This document shows, piece by piece, positions 8,152-15,197 of a stretch of DNA of 18,883 nt. A program made the translations under genes and the position numbers. The notes beneath the pieces are model-generated. The model had not been told where the DNA came from. It saw only the letters and a program-made list of their open reading frames with translations, and did no database searches. Positions within the stretch are counted from its first letter, which is position 1. Every line of letters begins with the position of its first letter. The stretch spans positions 1-18,883 of the forward strand of contig JBECKR010000126.1 of NCBI GenBank assembly GCA_040235415.1, in the 5' to 3' direction. This DNA comes from JBECKR01 sp040235415. GTDB taxonomy: Bacteria; Acidobacteriota; Polarisedimenticolia; Polarisedimenticolales; Polarisedimenticolaceae.

Positions 8152-9254
8152 GCCGCGCGTCGCGGGCGGCGGCCGTCGCCGCGACCGCGGCGGCGCTCGC
8201 GCTCGTCGTCGGGTGCGGCAAGAAGGCGGCCCCGATGGCACCGGTGCCGCGCGGGCCGCTCCCCCCGAAGCAGGTGACCGTCCGGCAGGTCGGGGACCGC
8301 ATCCTGGCGCGGTTCGACGTCCCGGGCCCTCGGGGAGACCGCCCGTCGCAGCAGCCGGTGCGCGCCGAGCTCGTGCGGGTCGAGTATCCGCCCGGCGTCG
8401 CGGCGCCTGCCGGGCCCGAGGCGTTTCGCCGCCGCGGCGAGGTCGTCGCTTCCCTCGACGGCAACCCGCTGCAGCCGGGCAGCCGTCCGACCCTCGTCGA
8501 CGGCAGCGTCGCGCTGGCCGGCGCGGACTCGGCGGTCGGTTCGACGCTGCGCTACGGCGTGCGGGTCCGCGATCGGCGGGGGCGCCCGTCCCCGCTCGTC
8601 GTGGCCACCGATCTCGTTCCGATCGTGCCGCCGCCGCCCCCCCGGGATCTCTCGGCGGTCGCGACCGCAGAAGGCGTCCGCCTGAGCTGGTCCGCCCCGG
8701 CGGTGCCGGGGGGCGAAGGGGGGGCGCGCTTCAACGTGTACCGCGGGCCGGCGGGCGGCGCGGTCGCGGAGCAGCCGCTCAACCCGGCGCCCGTCCCCGC
8801 CGCGGAGTTTCTCGACACCTCCGTCGAGACGGGGCAGGCGTACCGCTACCTGGTGCGCGCGGTCGGCGCCGACGGGACGCCGTACCGCGAGAGCGCGGAC
8901 TCGCCCGCGGTCGAGGTCCGGGCCGTGGACCTGTTCCCGCCGGCCGCGCCGACCGGTCTCGTGGCCGTTCAGGAAGGCCTCGCGGTGCGGTTGTTCTGGA
9001 ACCCGAACCAGGAGCGAGATCTCGCCGGATACCGCGTCTACCGCCGGCCCGACGGCGGCGCGTGGACCGAGATCGGCCCGGACCCGGTACGCGACACGCT
9101 GTACCTCGACCGCGACGTCCGGATCGGCGCCGCCCTGACCTACCGCGTCACGGCGATCGACGCGGCGACGCCGCCGAACGAGAGCACGCCGTCGGCGGAG
9201 GTCCGGGTCGTGCTGGCTCCGGAGCCGACGCGCGGGAGCGGGACGGAGGAGTGA
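8148..9254 (+). CDS. Lipoprotein with fibronectin type III-like domains (LptM-like N-terminus)
   Basis: The 368-residue product starts at a GTG overlapping the hslU stop (GTGA). A signal peptide ends in the lipobox VVGC with the lipidated Cys23, so it should be anchored to an envelope membrane. The mature N-terminus, CGKKAAPMAPVPRGPLPPK, is Lys/Pro-rich. It is followed by three beta-sandwich stretches of FnIII type: about 38-155 (divergent), 157-262 (RDLSAVATAEGVRLSWSAP to AYRYLVRAVGADG), and 265-355 (PTGLVAVQEGLAVRLFWNPN to LTYRVTAID). The conserved Trp and Tyr of FnIII folds are visible. Proteins of this kind before dapF are known from Acidobacteriota and deltaproteobacteria without clear function. 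E. coli has the small lipoprotein LptM (YifL) directly before dapF, with a CG-K-P-rich mature start, so an LPS-assembly role is possible but is my inference. Confidence 0.85.
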
Positions 9255-10069
9255 TGCAGGGGGGGATCCCGATCCTCAAGATGTCCGGAGCGGGGAACGA
9301 CTTCGTCGTTCTCGACCGCGACACCGCCGACCGGCTCGGGGACGGCCTTGTCCCGTGGATCCGCGCCGTGTGTCGCCGCGGCCTGTCGGTGGGCGCGGAC
9401 GGCGTCCTCGTGGTCGAGCCTATCGGCCCGGACCGTGCGGCCGTGCGGTACTTCAACGCGGACGGCTCCGCGGCGTTCTGCGGCAACGGGACGCGGTGCG
9501 CCGCCCGGTTCGCGCGGCTGCGGGGATACACCGGAAGCCGGGCGACGCTCGAGACCGCGATCGGCGACGTCCCGGCGGAGGTCGTCGGAGCGACGGTGCG
9601 GATCACGCTTCCCGCACCCCGCGACGCGGGGGCGGCGGTCCTCGATCTCGGAGAGATCCGGCTCGCCGGCCGGCGCATCGACGCCGGGGTGCCGCACTTC
9701 GTGGTCCGGGTCGACGACGTCGACGGCTTCCCGCTCGAGCGCTGGGGGCCGCGCGTCCGGGGGCACGACACGTTCGGCCGGGCGGGCGCGAACTTCGACG
9801 TCGTGCAGTTCGACGCCGCGGGCCGCGCTCACGTCCGGACCTGGGAGCGCGGCGTCGAGGGCGAGACGCTCGCGTGCGGAACCGGAGCGGTCGCGACCGC
9901 GCTCGCGTCGCGGCTCGAGCGTCCCGAGGACGTCGTGACGATCGTTCCGCGCAGCGGACGTCCGTTGCTCGTGAGGTTCGCGGGCGAGGGCGTTCCCGAC
10001 GGCTCGGTGGTGCTCGAGGGAGACGCTCGGGTCGTCCTCGAAGGCGTCGTGTCTTCCGAAGGGGCCTGA
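9254..10069 (+). CDS. dapF: Diaminopimelate epimerase
   Basis: DapF converts LL- to meso-diaminopimelate, the last step before lysine and the cross-linking residue of peptidoglycan. The 271-residue product is of normal length. It contains MSGAGNDFVVLD near the start, GADGVLVVEP, and the two catalytic cysteines: Cys76 in FCGNGTRC and Cys208 in ETLACGTGA. The conserved RTWERGVEGET precedes the second Cys. No residue appears missing. It is cytoplasmic. The ATG at 9254 shares one base with the stop of the lipoprotein gene (TGATG) and has GGAGG four bases upstream, so it is coupled. Four bases separate it from the next gene. Confidence 0.98.
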   Translation: MQGGIPILKMSGAGNDFVVLDRDTADRLGDGLVPWIRAVCRRGLSVGADGVLVVEPIGPDRAAVRYFNADGSAAFCGNGTRCAARFARLRGYTGSRATLETAIGDVPAEVVGATVRITLPAPRDAGAAVLDLGEIRLAGRRIDAGVPHFVVRVDDVDGFPLERWGPRVRGHDTFGRAGANFDVVQFDAAGRAHVRTWERGVEGETLACGTGAVATALASRLERPEDVVTIVPRSGRPLLVRFAGEGVPDGSVVLEGDARVVLEGVVSSEGA

Positions 10070-10073
10070 GGCG

Positions 10074-10358
10074 GTGGAGCGTTCCAGGGTTCGCGTCGTG
10101 GTCGACTGGATCGTGGGATCGACGCTGATCGCGATCGGGATCGCCGGGCTCGCCCTCCCGATCCTCCAGGGTTGGTTGTTCATCCTGGCAGGGCTCGCCG
10201 TGCTCAGCTCGCACAGCCGCTGGGCTCGGGCGATCCTGGAGCGGATCAAGGGCGTCGGGCGCGGCGTGCGCGACCGCGTCGCGCGGCACCGCCGTCGGAC
10301 GGCCGAGCGGCACGCGGACCGCAAGACGCCGGATCGGGAGGACGCGGCCGGATCCTGA
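10074..10358 (+). CDS. Small PGPGW-like membrane protein
   Basis: The 94-residue product starts at a GTG four bases after dapF. It has two hydrophobic segments (about residues 8-30 and 34-45) separated by a short turn, PILQGW, then SSHSRWARAILERIKGVG and a strongly basic tail. The layout of two helices around a Pro/Gly turn followed by an amphipathic WAR-x-LLE-x-K helix fits the small PGPGW transmembrane family, though the name-giving PGPG is degenerate here. The function of that family is unknown. It probably sits in the inner membrane as the last gene of the hslV operon, ending 14 bases before the convergent metallo-beta-lactamase-fold gene. Confidence 0.65.
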   Translation: MERSRVRVVVDWIVGSTLIAIGIAGLALPILQGWLFILAGLAVLSSHSRWARAILERIKGVGRGVRDRVARHRRRTAERHADRKTPDREDAAGS

Positions 10359-10372
10359 GCGCCCCCCGGCGC

Positions 10373-11359
10373 CTACTCCAGGCCGATCGCTCGACGCCGG
10401 GCGCGAGCCTCCTCGACGACCCGCTCTACGAGGCCGCGTGCGAACGACGGTCGCGCGCCGAGGTCGAGGCGCCGTGCCGCACCGGGCGCCGCGAGCACCG
10501 TGTCCGTGATCGTCTCGGGGGCGACGCGGTCGGCGAACGCATCGTCGACCGCGTTGCGGATCCATGCGAGGGTATCCCGCTGCGACGCGAGCTCGGCCGG
10601 GTTCTGCGGCGGCCCCTCGAGCCCCGCGATCCAGCGTGGGGCGATGCCGATCAGCTGGTTCAGCTGCGCGAGCCACCCGGCCACGTCGGCGTCGACCGCA
10701 TAGGGGTTGCGGTCCGGGAACGGGAGCCCGCCGGCCTCCACGACGCCGACGTCGGGGAGCATGACCAGCAGGTCCCCGGGCGTGTGCGCGGGCGGGAGCG
10801 GCATGAGCACGACCGGGTTGCGCGGGTCCTCGAGCCGCGTCCGGCCGAACAGCACGAGCGTCGGCCGGGGCCGCGGAGGCGGCACGGGCAGCGCGCCCCG
10901 GGCCGCGAGGTCGGCATCGAAGTCGAACGCGGGATCCGCGACCGCGTCCCGGAAACCGCGGCTCGCGATCCGGAGCGCGGAGTCGGGGAACGCTCGGGCG
11001 CCTCCGGCGGCCGCGGCGTGCGGGTGGGTCAGGACGAGGAATCGGATCGCCGCGGCGGACTTCGAGGCGATCGCGGCCAGGAGGTCGCGCGCCGCGGCCT
11101 CGGACGGCTGGGCGTCGACCACGAGCAGTCCGTCGTCGCGCTCGACCACGAGTGAGTTCGTGTGCGCCGGGCCGCGCTGCGACGGACGGAACAGGATCAC
11201 GCCCGGCGCGAGATCCTGGGTCTCGAATGCCGAGGCATCTCCCGGCGGCGGGGCCGACGGGAGCGCGGGCGGAAGCGGACCCTGGGCCAGCGCCGAGGAG
11301 GCGACGAGCGCAACGCAGGCGGCCGCCGAGACCGGCAGCGGCGCTCGGGATCTCCTCAT
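10373..11359 (-). CDS. Exported metallo-beta-lactamase-fold protein with an incomplete metal site
   Basis: The 328-residue product has a Sec signal peptide (Ala/Val core, ALA-Q near residue 26), so it is periplasmic. The fold is recognisable: TNSLVVERDDGLLVVDAQPS, LVLTHPHAAAAGG, PPAHTPGDLLVMLPD. The hydrolase motif HxHxDH is here His112-Pro-His114-Ala-Ala116-Ala117, so the Asp and third His are alanines. His192 in AHTPGD is kept. The bridging Asp of the usual TGDLLF is Gly211 in EAGGLPF, and the late His of PGHG is replaced in IAGLEG. Thus the three Zn1 histidines remain and every Zn2 ligand is lost. It may be mono-zinc with altered activity, or a binding protein. The ATG overlaps the GAF-type gene stop (ATGA), so the two are coupled. 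Confidence 0.85.
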   Translation of the reverse strand: MRRSRAPLPVSAAACVALVASSALAQGPLPPALPSAPPPGDASAFETQDLAPGVILFRPSQRGPAHTNSLVVERDDGLLVVDAQPSEAAARDLLAAIASKSAAAIRFLVLTHPHAAAAGGARAFPDSALRIASRGFRDAVADPAFDFDADLAARGALPVPPPRPRPTLVLFGRTRLEDPRNPVVLMPLPPAHTPGDLLVMLPDVGVVEAGGLPFPDRNPYAVDADVAGWLAQLNQLIGIAPRWIAGLEGPPQNPAELASQRDTLAWIRNAVDDAFADRVAPETITDTVLAAPGAARRLDLGARPSFARGLVERVVEEARARRRAIGLE

Positions 11360-12249
11360 GCGACGGCGTCCGCGGGCAGGAGCTCGGCGTCGCCCCCGGC
11401 GAGTACCTGGACGTAGGCGTCGCGGAGGATCGCCGCGCCGTCCTCGCCGAGGTCCGGGAATCGTCGCTCGAACGTCTCGCGGCCGCGGTCGAGGTGCTCC
11501 TTGATGCGGTGCAGCAGGTCGCGGTTGCGTCGCCCGAGCATGACCGCTTCCTCGTTGTACAGCCGAATGTCGGTGGCCACGAGACGGGCGAACCGGCGCG
11601 CCGCGGCGTGGGCGGGGTCGTCCGCGGGGGCGGCGCTCGCCACCCGTCCGGCTTCCCCGTCCGCGGGTTCGAGCGCGGTCTCGGTGTCCTCCGCGGGGCG
11701 GGCGGGGCCCGGCGCGCCGGACGGCTCCCCCTCGGACGCACCGGCGTCGCCGACCAGCCGCGCGAGCTTGCGCCGCGCGAGGTCGAGCTCGAGGCGGATC
11801 TGGGCGATGGTGCGCAGAGCGCCCACGGCGCCAGGAGCCCACGGTGGCTCGCCGGCGCGGCGCTCGATCACGAGAACCGCGAGCGCCTTGCCCCCGACGC
11901 GGAGCGCGTAGGCGGCGGCCTCGTCGGCCCGCGGTTGTCCGAAGTCGGGGAGCCCGCCCTCGTCGCCGGCCTCCGATCGATCCTCGAGCGCCGGGTCCGC
12001 CGGGCGCCCCAGCCAGCCCTCGCCGACGGCGACCGATAGCGCGCGGAGCTTCCGCGCGGCATCGGCCGGATAGCCGGCGCACGACCAGCCCTTGACGCGT
12101 CCCTGGCGCACCAGGAACATCGCGACCCGCGGGGCGGCGAGGGCCGCGCCTTCCAGCACGATCCGGAACACGTCGGACGGACCTTCGGCGAGCGCGAGCT
12201 CGGAGAACTTGAGGTCGAGGCTCTCGAGCAGGACGTCGGACTCAGGCAC
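11356..12249 (-). CDS. GAF-type regulatory protein with a conserved C-terminal helical module
   Basis: The 297-residue product is cytoplasmic. Residues 1-165 look like a divergent GAF domain: VFRIVLEGAALAAPRVAMFL, then VKGWSCAGYP (the aromatic-Gly turn typical of this class), and KALAVLVIERR. A low-complexity Pro/Ala/Glu-rich linker (about 170-222) separates it from a helical C-terminal module, ARRFARLVATDIRLYNEEAV followed by GRRNRDLLHRIKEHLDRGRE. I have seen that module style at the end of other uncharacterised acidobacterial and deltaproteobacterial regulators; its role is unknown. I chose the GTG at 12249 because GGAGG lies five bases upstream; the GTG at 12255 would overlap the Shine-Dalgarno site. 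There is no output domain, so it may sense a ligand or bind a partner. It lies between the TPR and metallo-beta-lactamase-fold genes in one unit. Confidence 0.7.
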   Translation of the reverse strand: MPESDVLLESLDLKFSELALAEGPSDVFRIVLEGAALAAPRVAMFLVRQGRVKGWSCAGYPADAARKLRALSVAVGEGWLGRPADPALEDRSEAGDEGGLPDFGQPRADEAAAYALRVGGKALAVLVIERRAGEPPWAPGAVGALRTIAQIRLELDLARRKLARLVGDAGASEGEPSGAPGPARPAEDTETALEPADGEAGRVASAAPADDPAHAAARRFARLVATDIRLYNEEAVMLGRRNRDLLHRIKEHLDRGRETFERRFPDLGEDGAAILRDAYVQVLAGGDAELLPADAVA

Positions 12250-12254
12250 GGTCA

Positions 12255-12259
12255 CCTCC
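12255..12259 (-). promoter_or_regulatory. Shine-Dalgarno site deciding the start of the GAF-type gene
   Basis: GGAGG (12259-12255, minus) is five bases from the GTG at 12249. It overlaps the other possible GTG at 12255, which argues against that start. Confidence 0.7.
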
Positions 12260-12278
12260 CGTCCCGCTCGCCGGGCCC

Positions 12279-13523
12279 TCAGGGCGGACGGTCCCTGAGC
12301 AGCGCCCGGATCTCGGGACGACGGAGAAGCGGCGCCAGTCCCGAGATACCGGAAACGAGCGCCCGTAGTCGCGAATCGAGCGTGAGCGCGCGGCGCAGGA
12401 GTTCGGCCGCTTCGTCGTAGCGGCCGATCGTCGCGAGCGCGACCGCCCCGTTGAAATGATACGCGGGATGCTCCGGATCGAAGCGCGCGGCTTCGCTGTA
12501 CGCCCGGGCGGCCTCGAGAAGCTCCCCGCGGCTCTCGAACACGTGGCCGAGGTTGTTCCAGGACGGGGCGAAGCCGCCGTCGATCTCCAGAGCGTGCCGA
12601 AAACAGGTGACCGCCTCGTCGGAGCGACCTTCGAGCGCGAGCGCGTTGCCCAGATTGTTCCAGACCTCATGATCGTCACGCCTGCGCGTCAAGGCCGTAC
12701 GGTATGCACGGACCGCGTCCCCATGGCGACCGAGATCCAAGCATACGTTCCCGAGATTGTACCAGACCTCGTAGTCTCCCGCGGCGATCGCTGCGGCCCG
12801 AGAGTAGGCTTCGGCCGCGCCCTCGAGATCGCCCCGCTCGGCCAAGATCCACGCGAGGCGCTTACGGGCCTCCGCCGATTCGGGCCTCAGGTCGACGGCG
12901 CGGGCGAGTGCCTCCGCGGACTCCGCCGCGCGGTCCGCGTCCTCGAGTGCCGCAGCGAGGTTCATCCAGACCTCGAACAGGTCGTCCCGGACGTCGAGCG
13001 CGCGCCGGTAGCATCCGATCGCCTGCTCGGGGCGTCCGAGCCCGACCCAGGCGTTGCCCATGTTGTTCCAGGCGTGGAACGAAGCGGGGTCGAGCCGCGT
13101 GGCCTGCTCGAAGGCCGCGACCGCGGCCCCCTTGTCGCCGCGAGCGTCTTCGGTGTTGCCGAGTTGGAACCAGGCCTCGGCGCGATCCGCCCCGAGCGCG
13201 ATCGCACGCCGGAACGCGTCGGCGGCTTGATCCAGCCTTCCGTCGGCCTCGCATGCCTTGCCGATGTTGCTCCAGGCCTCGACCCTCGTCGGGTCGAGCC
13301 GCAGGGCGCGCTCCCACGCCAGGATCGCGCCGGAGAAGTCCCCCTCCGAGAACCGCCGCAGGCCGTCGTCGAACAGCATGCGGGCGTCGGCGGCGCCCCG
13401 GGTCTCGTCGGCATCGGTCGGCTTGGGGAGTCGGCTGCCGGCACGGAGCGGCTCCGCGCGGCGGCGCGGGCGGCGCCGTCGCCTCCCCGGCTTCCCTTCG
13501 GTGCGATCGTGGCCTCGACTCAC
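12279..13523 (-). CDS. Protein of ten tandem TPR repeats with a basic N-terminal tail
   Basis: The 414-residue product is a tetratricopeptide-repeat solenoid. Ten repeats of exactly 34 residues run without linkers from residue 47 to 386; most carry the W-x-N-L/M-G pattern (for example VWNNLGNALALEGRSDEA). Repeats 5 and 6 are the least regular. The N-terminus is strongly basic (RRRRRPRRR at 14-22), and a C-terminal capping helix ends in IRALLRDRPP. No signal peptide is present, so it is probably cytoplasmic and works as a scaffold for protein partners; the basic tail might bind nucleic acid or anionic lipid. The start is a GTG at 13523 with GGAGG four bases upstream. It is the first gene of the unit with the GAF-type and metallo-beta-lactamase-fold genes, with a gap of 29 bases to the former. 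Confidence 0.9.
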   Translation of the reverse strand: MSRGHDRTEGKPGRRRRRPRRRAEPLRAGSRLPKPTDADETRGAADARMLFDDGLRRFSEGDFSGAILAWERALRLDPTRVEAWSNIGKACEADGRLDQAADAFRRAIALGADRAEAWFQLGNTEDARGDKGAAVAAFEQATRLDPASFHAWNNMGNAWVGLGRPEQAIGCYRRALDVRDDLFEVWMNLAAALEDADRAAESAEALARAVDLRPESAEARKRLAWILAERGDLEGAAEAYSRAAAIAAGDYEVWYNLGNVCLDLGRHGDAVRAYRTALTRRRDDHEVWNNLGNALALEGRSDEAVTCFRHALEIDGGFAPSWNNLGHVFESRGELLEAARAYSEAARFDPEHPAYHFNGAVALATIGRYDEAAELLRRALTLDSRLRALVSGISGLAPLLRRPEIRALLRDRPP

Positions 13524-13643
13524 CGTACCTCCGCCATCGAGGGGGCGAGACGAAGTGCCGTCTCACCGGACCGGCCGCTCGTGGGGGGGAGCCGAGAGCG
13601 TGTGGCACCGCGCGGCGCCACGCGGAACGAGAGCTCGAGTTCC

Positions 13644-13673
13644 TATCTACACCAAACCGATCGGTGCGGTCAA
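13644..13673 (-). promoter_or_regulatory. Sigma-70-type promoter of the TPR-GAF-MBL unit
   Basis: On the minus strand TTGACC (13673-13668) and TAGATA (13649-13644) are 18 bases apart, in the only AT-richer patch of the lpxC/TPR intergenic space. RNA would start near 13637 and leave a leader of about 115 bases before the GTG at 13523. It resembles the hslV promoter in both boxes and in spacing. Confidence 0.55.
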
Positions 13674-13710
13674 CGTATGTGCGGCGGACCCGCACCGCCG
13701 ACCGGACTGA

Positions 13711-13716
13711 TAAGAT
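13711..13716 (+). promoter_or_regulatory. Possible -10 box of the lpxC operon
   Basis: TAAGAT ends nine bases before the lpxC ATG, and no Shine-Dalgarno sequence precedes that ATG. There is no good -35 box. If used, transcripts would begin at or beside the start codon. Confidence 0.35.
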
Positions 13717-13725
13717 GACGTCGCG

Positions 13726-14613
13726 ATGCACAATCGGCAAACGGTCGCGCGCGAGGCGCGAATCGAAGGTATCGGGCTCCATACCGGACGTCCGGTCCGG
13801 ATGCGACTCGTGCCGGCGCCTCCGGGGCACGGCATCGTGTTCGTGAGGCGGGACCGGGGGGACGCGGCGATCCCGGCCCGGCTCGCGTTCGCGGGCCCGA
13901 GCTTCTACGCGACCGTCCTCGAGCGCGACGGGATCTCGGTCAGCACGATCGAGCATCTCATGGCGGCGCTGTACTCGCTGCAGGTCGACGATCTCGAGGT
14001 CTCGCTCGACGGGCCCGAAGTCCCGATCCTGGACGGTTCCTCCCGGCCGTTCGTGGACGCGTTGCTCGAATGCGGCCTCGTGGAGCACGACGTGCCGCGG
14101 GAGTATCTCAACGTCGTCCGGCCGATCGAGCTGAAACTCCCGGACAAGAGGATCTCGGTGCATCCGTGCCGGGAGTACCGCGTGACCTACGCGATCGACT
14201 TCGAGCACCCTCGGCTCGGCTATCAGGAGCTCACGGCGAGCCTGTGGCGGGCCGAGGATTTCCGGATCAAGCTCGCCCCCGCGCGTACGTTCACGTTCGA
14301 GCACGAGGTCGAGGCGCTCCGGTCGCGGGGCCTCGCGCTCGGGGGGTCGCTCGACAACGCCGTCGTGCTCGGCAAGGACGGCATCCTGAACGGCTCCCTC
14401 AGGTTTCCCGACGAGTTCGTCCGGCACAAGATGCTGGACCTCACCGGCGACCTCTCGCTGATCGGCTACCCCGTGCGCGGCCACGTCGTCGCCTACCGCG
14501 CGGGGCACGATCTCCACGCGAGGCTCGCGCGCCGTCTGTGGGAGTCGACCTCGTGCTGGTTCCTCGCGCCGTGGTCGGACGACGCGGCGCCTTCGGAGGC
14601 CGCACGACCGTGA
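13726..14613 (+). CDS. lpxC: UDP-3-O-acyl-N-acetylglucosamine deacetylase
   Basis: LpxC is the zinc-dependent, committed step of lipid A synthesis, removing the N-acetyl group of the acylated UDP-GlcNAc. The 295-residue product has the usual length. Key parts: GIGLHTGRPVRMRLVPAP at the start, STIEHLMAAL with Glu76 and His77, ILDGSSRPFVDAL, FRIKLAPARTFTF, FVRHKMLDLTGDL with His234 and Asp238, and YRAGHDLH with His261. These correspond to the catalytic Glu, the three zinc ligands and the second catalytic His of E. coli LpxC, so it should be active. The ATG at 13726 gives a conventional N-terminus. Gene order differs from E. coli, where lpxC follows ftsZ; here it heads an operon with DUF4390, ntrY-like and ntrC-like genes, starting with a GTGA overlap to the next gene. 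Confidence 0.97.
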   Translation: MHNRQTVAREARIEGIGLHTGRPVRMRLVPAPPGHGIVFVRRDRGDAAIPARLAFAGPSFYATVLERDGISVSTIEHLMAALYSLQVDDLEVSLDGPEVPILDGSSRPFVDALLECGLVEHDVPREYLNVVRPIELKLPDKRISVHPCREYRVTYAIDFEHPRLGYQELTASLWRAEDFRIKLAPARTFTFEHEVEALRSRGLALGGSLDNAVVLGKDGILNGSLRFPDEFVRHKMLDLTGDLSLIGYPVRGHVVAYRAGHDLHARLARRLWESTSCWFLAPWSDDAAPSEAARP

Positions 14614-15197
14614 ACCGGCGCGTTCGGGCGGCGCTGGTGTTCGCGGTCGCGGCGGTCGCGACGGCGCCCGGGTGGGCCGCGGGGCTCGCCGACGCGAGGA
14701 TCGATCCGCCCGAGATCACGCGCGGGGCGGGTGACGTCCGCGTCAGCTGGCGGCTCGATGACGCCTTTCCCGAGGAAGTCCTGGAGCGGCTGCAATCGGG
14801 CATTCCGGTGACGTACCGCCACCGCGTCGAGCTCGTGTCCAAGCGGTGGATGCCGCTGGTGCCGGACAAGGTACTTTCACGCGTCACGGTCGAGACCACC
14901 GCCGAGTACGACTCGCTGACACGGCGGTACCGCCTGGAGCGGGTCGAGGAGGTCGAGGTGCGCGGGCGGGAGGTCGATGCGGCCGGTGCCCTTCCGGCCG
15001 AGCGCGTGACCGAGGATCCCGACGAGGTCCGCGCGTTCATGACGGAGATCGACGCCGTCGCCCTCCCGCTCCCACCGGGGCTGCGGGAGGGGCCGAAGCG
15101 CTGGATCCGGGTGTCCGCGAGCCTCGGCAGGAGGTTCGTGCTGGGGATCTTCCCGTCCTCTTGGAGCGTCTCCCGCGAGACGCCGCTCGCACCCTGA
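14610..15197 (+). CDS. Exported DUF4390 family protein
   Basis: The 195-residue product begins at a GTG overlapping the lpxC stop (GTGA). It has a Sec signal peptide (NRRVRAALVFAVAAVATA, cleavage near WAA at about residue 24), so the mature protein is periplasmic. The body is mostly beta-stranded: DVRVSWRLDDAFPEEVLERL, SGIPVTYRHRVELVSKRW, and a C-terminal LGRRFVLGIFPSSWS. This pattern, especially the GIPVTYRHRVEL strand, matches DUF4390, a family often found directly before an ntrY-like kinase in proteobacteria. The function is unknown. Its stop shares one base with the kinase start (TGATG), so it may be part of the sensing apparatus of that kinase, as inference from gene order. Confidence 0.8.
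   Translation: MNRRVRAALVFAVAAVATAPGWAAGLADARIDPPEITRGAGDVRVSWRLDDAFPEEVLERLQSGIPVTYRHRVELVSKRWMPLVPDKVLSRVTVETTAEYDSLTRRYRLERVEEVEVRGREVDAAGALPAERVTEDPDEVRAFMTEIDAVALPLPPGLREGPKRWIRVSASLGRRFVLGIFPSSWSVSRETPLAP

Noticed and set aside
10359..10372. Hairpin GCGCC-CCCC-GGCGC between the convergent PGPGW-like and MBL-fold genes as a two-way terminator
   Set aside because: The stem is only five pairs and no T-run follows on either strand.
13602..13616. Second sigma-54-like element, TGGCACC followed by GGC, upstream of lpxC
   Set aside because: The -24 GG and -12 GC are one base too close, and the site is more than 100 bases from the start codon.
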